Source: a virus. Taken from it: DNA of 32,159 nucleotides. Numbering within the stretch: the first letter of the stretch is position 1; each line of letters opens with the position of its first letter. The notes beneath the pieces are model-generated. The model did not search any database and was not told where the DNA came from. It saw nothing but the letters and a program-made list of their open reading frames with translations. Both the position numbers and the translations under genes were made by a program. Of this stretch, positions 13,383-20,732 are shown piece by piece. Location of the stretch: IMG/VR virus record IMGVR_UViG_3300044637_001266, positions 1 through 32,159 of that record; one strand, 5' to 3'.

Positions 13383-15011
13383 ATGAGAGTAAAATTTTGT
13401 TCGCATAGTCTGACACAACTAATCAAGCATGAAAAAGTCAGTGTAAATCCTGCATGGCTCTACATGCAAAAATGGTACGAACTGCATGGAAAAAATCCCA
13501 ATGTAAAATGGTTGCTTCCTGGGATTGTATTATTAGATCCAATGGATGTTGTAATTGATAAAATTGTGCAAGAACAACCTGATATTTTGGGTCTTGGATT
13601 CTATGTTTGGAACTTTGACTTGCAATATCACATTGCCAGAGAAGTTAAAAAACAATTACCAGATATAATTATAGTCTGCGGCGGTCCGCAACTATCGGTA
13701 CACAAAGAAACAGAGACTGACAACCAAGTTGATTTTTTCATCAACCATCCGTATATAGACTATGTAGTGTACGGCGACGGCGAACGACCATTTCAGCAAA
13801 TTATTGATTATCATTCCGGGCTCCTGTTCAATAAAGACGAGTTTGTTAACATTATTGAAAATGCCAATGGGGTAAGAAAAATATATCCGCACGAAACGTT
13901 GACAGATGAACTTTACCTAAGTCAAAGTCCTTATGTGAGTCAAGAAGCTCATATGGCCGAAGTGCGTGATCATCTGGCAGCTTACGGAATTCCAATCGAA
14001 GACCAATACTGGGCTATTGAATTTGCCCGAGGATGTATGTATAGTTGTACATTTTGTGATTGGTCACAAAATTTAACTAAAAAAGTCAAACGTCGTACAC
14101 ACAACTGGAAACACGATATTGATTTGTTCCATCGACTAAATGTGGCCATACGAGAAACAGATGCCAACTTTGGACAATGGCCAGATGACATAAAAGCGTT
14201 TGATTATGCAATTTCTTTATATGATCCTGCTCGTAGTTTTTCTTTTATAGTGAACAACACTCCCAAACTCAAGAAAGATGTAACCGAGTATATTATTACT
14301 CAAAATAGTCTTGTGTATGATGTTCCGCCTGTGATCAATCTTCAAGATGCCGATGAAGATGTATTAAAGGCAATCGATCGTCCAGCAGTTCCGTGGGAAG
14401 CTATTGTTAAAATGACAAACAATCTAAGAAATAACTTACCGCCTGAAAAATTTCGCAAGACAGAACTGCAATGCATACTAGGGTTACCGGGGCAAACAGT
14501 TGACAGTCTAATTAATTCTTATGTTAAGTTTTTTGAATTGGGCTTGTTAAGAGCTTCATGGGCCAATTGGTCATTTTTACCAAACAGTCCAGCAGCTGAT
14601 CCTGCTTATCAAAGATTCTGGGGGCTTGATATCAAGGAAGTGTACTTTGCATTTGAGTCTCATGTGGTGCCAGATCTTGGGGAACTATACAGCGAGTTAG
14701 CGTCTGGCAACAGTTTGTCAGACAAATTTTATAAGCTACCAATGGTGGTTGGTCATAAAACAATGAAAATGTTAGATTTATGGACTGCTCAAATACTAGC
14801 AAAAAAATGGAACGAGTTGACTAGTCGTGTAGATCTAGTAGAAAAATACAATAGTTCTCAGGTAAGAAACATACTGGGTAAATTAAAAACACACGCAATA
14901 AAAGAAGCAACAACACAATATGACATACATCAACACCATATCAACCAGCATGGTATTGTTGTATGGGGTCATTACCAAACTGAATCAAAACTCATACACA
15001 AAAATCTTTAA
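13383..15011 (+). CDS. B12-binding-domain radical SAM enzyme
   Basis: A 542-residue protein. The N-terminal ~55-145 region has the Rossmann-like cobalamin-binding layout (PDILGLGFYVW, a helix, IIIVCGGPQLSVH, then DYVVYGDGERPF), without the classic DxHxxG lower-ligand motif. Its absence is normal in this superfamily. The radical SAM domain follows, with C218-x3-C222-x2-C225 in EFARGCMYSCTFCDWS and a TIM-barrel-like body (VPPVINLQDADEDVLKAI, then LQCILGLPGQTVDSL). The C-terminal ~100 residues are helical. Such enzymes carry out methylations, ring rearrangements or RNA and natural-product modifications. The substrate here is unknown. It starts directly after the iscA stop and needs a [4Fe-4S] cluster, so the upstream iscU/iscA pair is a plausible supply line. 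Codons are somewhat more A/T-ending than in neighbouring structural genes. Confidence 0.9.
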   Translation: MRVKFCSHSLTQLIKHEKVSVNPAWLYMQKWYELHGKNPNVKWLLPGIVLLDPMDVVIDKIVQEQPDILGLGFYVWNFDLQYHIAREVKKQLPDIIIVCGGPQLSVHKETETDNQVDFFINHPYIDYVVYGDGERPFQQIIDYHSGLLFNKDEFVNIIENANGVRKIYPHETLTDELYLSQSPYVSQEAHMAEVRDHLAAYGIPIEDQYWAIEFARGCMYSCTFCDWSQNLTKKVKRRTHNWKHDIDLFHRLNVAIRETDANFGQWPDDIKAFDYAISLYDPARSFSFIVNNTPKLKKDVTEYIITQNSLVYDVPPVINLQDADEDVLKAIDRPAVPWEAIVKMTNNLRNNLPPEKFRKTELQCILGLPGQTVDSLINSYVKFFELGLLRASWANWSFLPNSPAADPAYQRFWGLDIKEVYFAFESHVVPDLGELYSELASGNSLSDKFYKLPMVVGHKTMKMLDLWTAQILAKKWNELTSRVDLVEKYNSSQVRNILGKLKTHAIKEATTQYDIHQHHINQHGIVVWGHYQTESKLIHKNL

Positions 15012-15014
15012 CCA

Positions 15015-15731
15015 ATGTACAATCCAAAATTCAACTATCACTCACTTGCCCGAGAGCAAGTGGACGGAAAACGTCTATATGCCACTCCTGATGGCAACAG
15101 GGTTCCTAGTGTAACCACTATTCTTGACAAGACCAAACCTGCAGAAAGTCGCATTGCACTGGCCAACTGGCGTAAAGCAGTGGGCGAAACAAAAGCACAG
15201 CAAATCACAACAGAAGCGGCCAACCGCGGCACAAGAATGCACACCTATCTTGAAAACTATGTCAAGACAGGCGAAATCAAAGACAAAGGCACCAATCCGT
15301 TTGGATGGGCAAGTCACGCCATGGCCGAAGTTGTGATCGAAAACGGGCTTAAAAATGTAGATGAGTTTTGGGGTGTGGAAGTGCCCTTGTACTTTCCCGG
15401 CATTTACGCAGGTACAACAGACTGCTGTGGCATGCACAACAACCAACAAAGTATTTTGGACTTTAAGCAAACAAACAAGCCCAAAAAAATTGAGTGGATT
15501 GAAGACTATTTCTTGCAACTGTGTGCCTATGCCGAAGCGCACAACGAAGTGTACGGCACAGACATACGCAAAGGTGTCATTTTAATGTGCGTTAAACCCA
15601 CCACAGATGACATGGGCAATGTGACCAGCGCACCGCAATACCAAGAATTTGTCATTGAAGGTGCGGAATTTGACCACTGGAAATCCCAATGGTGGAAAAG
15701 AGTCGAACAGTATTATCTGCTAAATAGTTGA
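15015..15731 (+). CDS. PD-(D/E)XK family exonuclease (RecB/MGME1-like)
   Basis: A 238-residue nuclease of the PD-(D/E)XK superfamily. Motif order is typical of RecB/Cas4/MGME1-like exonucleases: GTRMH with H76, a possible E122 (WGVEVPL), D136 in YAGTTD, D149-x-K151 in ILDFKQ, then Q168 and Y172 in LQLCAYAEAHN. It would degrade DNA ends using Mg2+, feeding recombination or host-DNA breakdown. No cysteine set for the Cas4 iron-sulfur cluster is present, which argues against Cas4 proper and for the cluster-free MGME1-like branch. It begins 3 bases after the radical SAM stop without a visible ribosome-binding site, so it is likely coupled. The late promoter of the tail-fibre gene overlaps its 3' end. 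Confidence 0.88.
   Translation: MYNPKFNYHSLAREQVDGKRLYATPDGNRVPSVTTILDKTKPAESRIALANWRKAVGETKAQQITTEAANRGTRMHTYLENYVKTGEIKDKGTNPFGWASHAMAEVVIENGLKNVDEFWGVEVPLYFPGIYAGTTDCCGMHNNQQSILDFKQTNKPKKIEWIEDYFLQLCAYAEAHNEVYGTDIRKGVILMCVKPTTDDMGNVTSAPQYQEFVIEGAEFDHWKSQWWKRVEQYYLLNS
15719..15727 (+). promoter_or_regulatory. T4-type late promoter box of the tail-fibre gene
   Basis: GCTAAATAG overlaps the last codons of the exonuclease gene. It is followed by an AGAGGA ribosome-binding site (15736-15741) ahead of the TTG start at 15750. The box fits a late virion gene. Confidence 0.55.
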
Positions 15732-15749
15732 CAACAGAGGACAACTAAA

Positions 15750-17333
15750 TTGGCTATTGTACAAATTTCGCGAATTACCCAGCGTAAAGGGTTACAAGAA
15801 GATCTACCGCAATTGGCAGGCGCTGAATTGGGATGGAGTATCGACGAACGCAGATTGTTCATTGGTAACGGAACATTGGAAGAAGGTGCTCCAGTAATTG
15901 GTAATACAGAAATTCTCACTGAATTTTCTGACTTATTGTATCTGGTGCAAGATTATGTATATTCGGGCCAAGAAGCCACCGGATACACAGTACAAACAGG
16001 TGCAACACCCGGAACTCCGGTTCAACTGTCCTTGCAAAACTGGATGGATCAATTTGCCACAGTCAAAGACTTTGGTGCAGTTGGCAACGGTGTTGCTGAC
16101 GACACTGCGGCCATTAACCGCGCACTTTATCAATTGTACTGTAGAGAAGTGAATCCTGCAATTCGTAGAAGTTTATTCTTTCCAGCTGGCATTTACAAAG
16201 TTTCAGGCACTATTGTTATTCCACCCTATGCCACACTGATTGGCGAAGGCCCCAAGAACAGTATTATTCAACTGACAGCAACTGCCACAGCAGTTTACAC
16301 AATGCAGACTGGCGACAGCCTACAACAGACCGGTGTCAACATTGGCACCAATGGCGCTCAACCTCCAATAAGTGTCACATGTGAAAATATGGCCTTTGCC
16401 AGTCTCAAAGCAACAGATGTTGCATGTATAGAACAGGCAACTGAATTTGTGTTTAATCAGGTTGAATTCCTTGGACCATTGACCACTGTTGATTTGACAT
16501 CGGCTGTGGCCGATATTTCGTGTGTTAAATTTATCAGTACTGCTGCCAATGACACGCATCAGATCAAGTTTGACAACTGTACATTCTCCGGCTGTACCTA
16601 TGGCATGCGAACAGATCAGCAGGTGCGTGGTATTGACTTTACTGGATCACATTTCTCCACACTGTTCGAAGGCATACTGGTTGAGCCAAACCCCCTGGGT
16701 TCTGCCTATGACCCGCGTGGTATTGGCATACAAAGTTGCGACTTTGATACTATCTATGCTCGCGGCATTGTGTTTGAAGTGGAACGCAATGCCACTGCAC
16801 AAAATACATTCGGTGATGTCGGCAACCACTTTGGTGGTGTCACACAGCCCTACACTGCCATTATTGATTTTGTATCGCCCAACAACATCAGCGTTGGCGA
16901 TATTTTTGATCGACCAGACCAATATGCCACACTGTATCCCAGAGTTGATTTGAATGGCACTGCCAGCATTGCGTTTACCAATGGTCAACAGTTGGCCATG
17001 GGTCCGTATGTGCGAGAATCTGGCCTCACAGCAACATTGAACAACAATGTAACTTCGCCCACTGCTGCTTTTTCTTACAGTGAACTTGACACCTGGTCAC
17101 TCAACATTGATTACAGCATTTCTAGAAGCACTGCATATAGAACTGGCAGAATTACTGTTGTTTTATTTGACGGCGCCGGTGCGCTAACATACACTGATGA
17201 TTTTTCTGAAAATACTTCTACTGGCATCACGCTGACAGTGTCACAGACCGGTAATGAAATTTTTGTAAACTACGTCAGCACAAATACCGGCACCGGTGGA
17301 TCGATAACCTACAGCATAAACCATATACATTGA
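15750..17333 (+). CDS. Tail fibre/tailspike protein with pectate-lyase-type beta-helix
   Basis: A 527-residue protein that starts at TTG. The ribosome-binding site AGAGGA sits 8 bases before it and no earlier start fits. The first ~45 residues (ISRITQRKGLQEDLPQLAG, then ELGWSIDERRLFIGNG) are a module widely found at the N-terminus of phage tail fibres, used for attachment to the particle. Residues ~105-130 hold VKDFGAVGNGVADDTAAINRA, the entry strand of pectate-lyase superfamily beta-helices in tailspikes. The body to ~390 is beta-helix (repeated strands with I-x-F-x-N/D-C-x-F). The last ~130 residues form a Thr/Ser/Asn-rich beta domain that may trimerise or bind the receptor. It probably recognises or cleaves surface polysaccharide; catalytic residues are not identifiable by eye. 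Confidence 0.88.
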   Translation: MAIVQISRITQRKGLQEDLPQLAGAELGWSIDERRLFIGNGTLEEGAPVIGNTEILTEFSDLLYLVQDYVYSGQEATGYTVQTGATPGTPVQLSLQNWMDQFATVKDFGAVGNGVADDTAAINRALYQLYCREVNPAIRRSLFFPAGIYKVSGTIVIPPYATLIGEGPKNSIIQLTATATAVYTMQTGDSLQQTGVNIGTNGAQPPISVTCENMAFASLKATDVACIEQATEFVFNQVEFLGPLTTVDLTSAVADISCVKFISTAANDTHQIKFDNCTFSGCTYGMRTDQQVRGIDFTGSHFSTLFEGILVEPNPLGSAYDPRGIGIQSCDFDTIYARGIVFEVERNATAQNTFGDVGNHFGGVTQPYTAIIDFVSPNNISVGDIFDRPDQYATLYPRVDLNGTASIAFTNGQQLAMGPYVRESGLTATLNNNVTSPTAAFSYSELDTWSLNIDYSISRSTAYRTGRITVVLFDGAGALTYTDDFSENTSTGITLTVSQTGNEIFVNYVSTNTGTGGSITYSINHIH

Positions 17334-17758
17334 AGTGGCCTGCAACATTTGAAGCAAGACTCGACAGCTGGAATCAACTTCGAACACAAGTTGCTGACCA
17401 GCCTGTTGAATCGGCACTGGAAACCATTAACTCTTGGTGGTTTCAATCTCCTTGGACTGCTTACCATTTGCACTGGGACGACCAAATCACTTGGCCGGAT
17501 CCTTGGCAGTTGTTGAGCGACAACATGTATTGTGAGGTTGCAAGAGGGCTGGGAATCCTGTATACTATAACATGCTTGAATCGTGGCGATATGGACTCTG
17601 CAGAGCTGGTTTTGACCAATGATGGCCGTAATTTAGTCCTCGTGGACAAATCTAAATATATACTGAATTGGGACCGGACAGTTGTATTAAATACCAGCTC
17701 GGAGATAGAAGTCAAGAAGAGCCTGCACCAGTCACAGATAACACAGCAGTACAAGTAA
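17330..17758 (+). CDS. Uncharacterised protein coupled to the tail-fibre gene
   Basis: A 142-residue protein beginning at TTG 17330, overlapping the fibre stop as TTGA. The next in-frame ATG would discard most of the protein. It is Trp-rich, with SWWFQSPWTAYHLHWDD and WPDPWQLLSDNMYCEVARGLGILYTI. The C-terminal part is strand-rich (ELVLTNDGRNLVLVDKSKYILNW). The PW-x-x-YHLHWDD...WPDPWQLL pattern looks familiar from T4-type marine phages, but I know no assigned role. Coupling to a fibre gene suggests a fibre chaperone, attachment or adaptor protein, which is inference. No signal peptide is visible. Confidence 0.78.
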   Translation: MKWPATFEARLDSWNQLRTQVADQPVESALETINSWWFQSPWTAYHLHWDDQITWPDPWQLLSDNMYCEVARGLGILYTITCLNRGDMDSAELVLTNDGRNLVLVDKSKYILNWDRTVVLNTSSEIEVKKSLHQSQITQQYK

Positions 17759-17775
17759 AATAACAAGAGAAGTAA

Positions 17776-20094
17776 ATGTCAACAATCAATGTAGTAAAAC
17801 GAAGCGGTCGGCGCGAGATCATGGCCATCGAAAAATGGCAAACCCAAGTAGCAAAAGTGTGCCAAGGCATAGCAGATGTCAGCCAAAGTATGGTGGAGAT
17901 CAAAGCACAATTGCATTTCTACGATGGTATCACCACCAAAGAAATTGACGGTATCACACTTAGAGCTATTGTGGATTTGATCGATGTTGAATCAAATCCT
18001 GATGTGGGCCATACCAACTATCAATATGTGGCCGGCAAACAAAGACTTAGCATGTTGAGAAAAGATGTGTACGGCAGCTATGATGTGCCATCACTGTACA
18101 CGATTGTAAAAAAGAATGTGGCCACTGGCCTGTACACTCCTGAGCTGCTGGAATGGTACACTGAAGATGATTGGAACCGAATGGATTCTTTCATTGACCA
18201 CAGCAAAGATGAACTGTATGGTTATGCAGCCATTGAACAGCTGATTGAAAAATATCTAGTTAAAAATCGTTCAACAGGACAAATTTATGAAACTCCACAA
18301 ATTAGATACATGGTCGCGGCCGCTACTGTATTTCACTCAGAAGAACCGAACACAGCGAGAATGCGCTTCATCAAAGAATACTACAACGCTGCCAGTGATG
18401 GGCTATTTACTCTTGCTACTCCTGTTCTTGCTGGGCTTGGTACTCCTACGAAACAATTTTCATCTTGCGTTCTTATTAGATCAGATGATGATTTGGATAG
18501 TATTTTCGCGTCTGGTGAAATGATGGCCAAGTATGCCAGCAAGCGAGCTGGCATTGGATTAGAGATTGGTAGATTGCGTCCACTAGGTTCGCCCATTCGT
18601 GGTGGTGAGATCATGCACACAGGTATGATACCATTCTTGAAGAAATGGTTTGGAGATTTGCGTAGTTGTAGTCAAGGAGGTATTCGTAATGCTAGTGCTA
18701 CTGTGTTTTACCCTATTTGGCATCATCAATTTGATGATCTTATTGTACTCAAGAACAATCAAGGGACTGAAGAGACCCGAGTTCGACACATGGATTATGG
18801 AGTCGTATTGTCAGCATTCTTCTGGAGACGATTTAAAAACAAAGAAGACATAACATTCTTTGATCCTAACGAAGTGCCCGACTTGTATCAAGCGTTCTAT
18901 AGTAATACAGAACTATTCGAAGAACTTTATGTAAAGTATGAAAAGCAATCTGGCCTGCGTAAGAAAACTATGAGTGCTGAAGAAGTATTTAAATCAGGCA
19001 TCTTGAAGGAGCGCACAGACACTGGACGCATCTATCTAGTGTTCATTGACAATGTGATGAAGCAAGGACCGTTTGATCCTGAATACCACACCATTTACCA
19101 AAGTAACCTTTGTTGTGAAATACTTTTACCTACTCGTTCTTTTAAGCGTCTCGATGATGCTGATGGGCGCATCGCTTTATGCACTCTTGGTTCAATTAAT
19201 TGGGGTGCCTTCCGTAATCCTGAAGATATGCGCAGGGCTTGTCGCATTCTACATAGAAGCCTCAATAATATACTGGACTATCAAGATTTCCTATCAATTC
19301 AGTCGAAGTTGAGCAACGATGAAATCAGACCACTGGGAATTGGTATCACCAATCTTGCCTACTGGCATGCCAAGCGTAGTTTGAAATATGGTGAGAAGGA
19401 TGCTCTGGCAGAAGTCAAAACTTGGATGGAACATCAGACATATTATCTAACTGAGATGAGTGTTGAACTGGCTGAGGAGCGAGGCCGATGTGAAGGCAGT
19501 GATCACACACGCTATGGCCAAGGACAGTTTCCCTGGGAACTTCGTGCAGTAGGAGTCAATGAACTGACTGATTTTACCCCGGAACTTGAATGGGAAACAC
19601 TTCGTGCTAGAATGAAAGTGAGTGGCGTTCGTAATGCTACTAATGGAGCAATTGCTCCTGTTGAATCCAGTTCGGTGGCCATCAACTCAACCAACGGCAT
19701 TGAAATGCCCATGAGCCTGATCACTGTGAAAGAAAGCAAGGCCGGCAGTTTGATTCAAGTGGCGCCCGAATACAACCGGTTGAAAAACAAATATCAACTG
19801 ATGTGGGCACAAAAAGATTGTGATGGCTACTTGAAAACAGCCGCAGTACTAGCTGCCTATGTGGACCAAAGCATCAGTACCAACACATTCTACAATCCTG
19901 CACACTTTGCAGATCGTAAGGTACCAACAACTCTAATTGCTCGGAACTTGATGCAGTCGCACTACTGGGGTCTAAAAACTTTCTACTACAGCCTGATCAA
20001 CAAAGCAGGTAGCAAAGGTCAAGACGAAGTTGTTGCACCATTGGAAGCGATTGAGTTTGATGATCAAGAAGATTGCGAGGCATGCAAGCTCTAG
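17776..20094 (+). CDS. nrdA: Class Ia ribonucleotide reductase large subunit
   Basis: A 772-residue NrdA that reduces NDPs to dNDPs together with NrdB, encoded 0.6 kb downstream. Residues ~4-95 form an ATP-cone (KRSGRREIMAIEKW), so allosteric activity control by ATP/dATP is likely kept. The active-site set is complete: redox cysteines C231 (SSCVLI) and C469 (ALCTLGSINWG), N444-x-C446-x-E448 (SNLCCEILLPT) with the thiyl cysteine, the radical-transfer pair Y737-Y738 (TFYYSL), and the C-terminal shuttle cysteines C767/C770 (CEACKL). The shuttle cysteines can be re-reduced by the glutaredoxin encoded nearby. Codons in roughly 18385-19310 are much more T-ending than at both ends of the gene, suggesting a mosaic. 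An AGAGAAG ribosome-binding site precedes the ATG. Confidence 0.97.
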   Translation: MSTINVVKRSGRREIMAIEKWQTQVAKVCQGIADVSQSMVEIKAQLHFYDGITTKEIDGITLRAIVDLIDVESNPDVGHTNYQYVAGKQRLSMLRKDVYGSYDVPSLYTIVKKNVATGLYTPELLEWYTEDDWNRMDSFIDHSKDELYGYAAIEQLIEKYLVKNRSTGQIYETPQIRYMVAAATVFHSEEPNTARMRFIKEYYNAASDGLFTLATPVLAGLGTPTKQFSSCVLIRSDDDLDSIFASGEMMAKYASKRAGIGLEIGRLRPLGSPIRGGEIMHTGMIPFLKKWFGDLRSCSQGGIRNASATVFYPIWHHQFDDLIVLKNNQGTEETRVRHMDYGVVLSAFFWRRFKNKEDITFFDPNEVPDLYQAFYSNTELFEELYVKYEKQSGLRKKTMSAEEVFKSGILKERTDTGRIYLVFIDNVMKQGPFDPEYHTIYQSNLCCEILLPTRSFKRLDDADGRIALCTLGSINWGAFRNPEDMRRACRILHRSLNNILDYQDFLSIQSKLSNDEIRPLGIGITNLAYWHAKRSLKYGEKDALAEVKTWMEHQTYYLTEMSVELAEERGRCEGSDHTRYGQGQFPWELRAVGVNELTDFTPELEWETLRARMKVSGVRNATNGAIAPVESSSVAINSTNGIEMPMSLITVKESKAGSLIQVAPEYNRLKNKYQLMWAQKDCDGYLKTAAVLAAYVDQSISTNTFYNPAHFADRKVPTTLIARNLMQSHYWGLKTFYYSLINKAGSKGQDEVVAPLEAIEFDDQEDCEACKL

Positions 20095-20105
20095 CATGAA
20101 ATGGT

Positions 20106-20603
20106 ATGAAAATAAATGAACTGTTAGAAAGTGCAGATGACATAGAGTTCAAGGCAAAAACTCTTGCTGTTGATGCACACAAGAACCAAAAATACGGTGT
20201 ACACCCTTATGTCACTCATTTGGCGGATGTTGTTGCCCGTGTTAAAACAATTACACAAGACCCGGAAATAATTGCTGCTGCTTGGTTGCATGATATAGTG
20301 GAAGATACAGATGTTACCTTAGAACAAATCAAACAACAATTTGGTGATAATGTTGCCAATATAGTTTGGGCAGTGACAGGACGCGGAGAGAACCGAAAAG
20401 AAAAAATGGCAAATGCCATTGCCAAGATTGCTCAAACTCCGGGAAGTGAATTGGTAAAGAGTGCAGACCGATTGAGCAATGTTTCTGCCAGTTTAGCAAA
20501 CAATCCAAAAAAACTTAAAATGTACCGAGATGAACACAAGGATTTGAGTCCAGTCTTGGGCAATAATGCATTGGCTTTAGAGCTAGTGGATTTATTTAAA
20601 TAA
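20106..20603 (+). CDS. HD-domain hydrolase of the RSH/MESH1 type (candidate (p)ppGpp hydrolase)
   Basis: A 165-residue single-domain HD phosphohydrolase. Residues match the hydrolase half of RelA/SpoT proteins and the small alarmone hydrolases: H38 in GVHPYVTHL, H62-D63 and E66-D67 in WLHDIVEDTD, the FGDNVANIVWAVTG segment, and D121 in KSADRLSNV. No synthetase or TGS/ACT domain is present. The expected activity is removal of the 3'-diphosphate of (p)ppGpp with a divalent metal. The first ~12 residues (MKINELLESADD) precede the usual domain start and resemble the N-termini of three late proteins here. It lies between nrdA and nrdB, 11 bases after nrdA, with a weak ribosome-binding site. A different nucleotide or NADPH substrate is possible. 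Confidence 0.87.
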   Translation: MKINELLESADDIEFKAKTLAVDAHKNQKYGVHPYVTHLADVVARVKTITQDPEIIAAAWLHDIVEDTDVTLEQIKQQFGDNVANIVWAVTGRGENRKEKMANAIAKIAQTPGSELVKSADRLSNVSASLANNPKKLKMYRDEHKDLSPVLGNNALALELVDLFK

Positions 20604-20618
20604 AGAAAATAAATCGTA

Positions 20619-20717
20619 ATGTTAGAAACCATTTGTGATGTGATGTTGGATGCGTACGAGCGCAATTGGTCAGCCGGTGATGATTGGTTTTACTCCATTG
20701 ATGCAAAAAAAGAATAA
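20619..20717 (+). CDS. Tiny uncharacterised protein (32 residues) between the HD hydrolase and nrdB
   Basis: A short open frame MLETICDVMLDAYERNWSAG and twelve more residues, ending DAKKE. The ICDVMLDAYER helix resembles the start of very small proteins that recur in T4-type cyanophage genomes, which supports it as a real gene despite its size. It sits neatly between its neighbours (15 bases after one stop, 15 before the nrdB ATG). No strong ribosome-binding site is visible. Function is unknown. Confidence 0.6.
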   Translation: MLETICDVMLDAYERNWSAGDDWFYSIDAKKE

Positions 20718-20732
20718 CAGGAAAATATTAAA

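Noticed and set aside
15015-15731. Cas4-type nuclease or CRISPR-linked gene
   Set aside because: The cysteine set for the Cas4 iron-sulfur cluster is missing, and there is no CRISPR array or other cas gene in the window.
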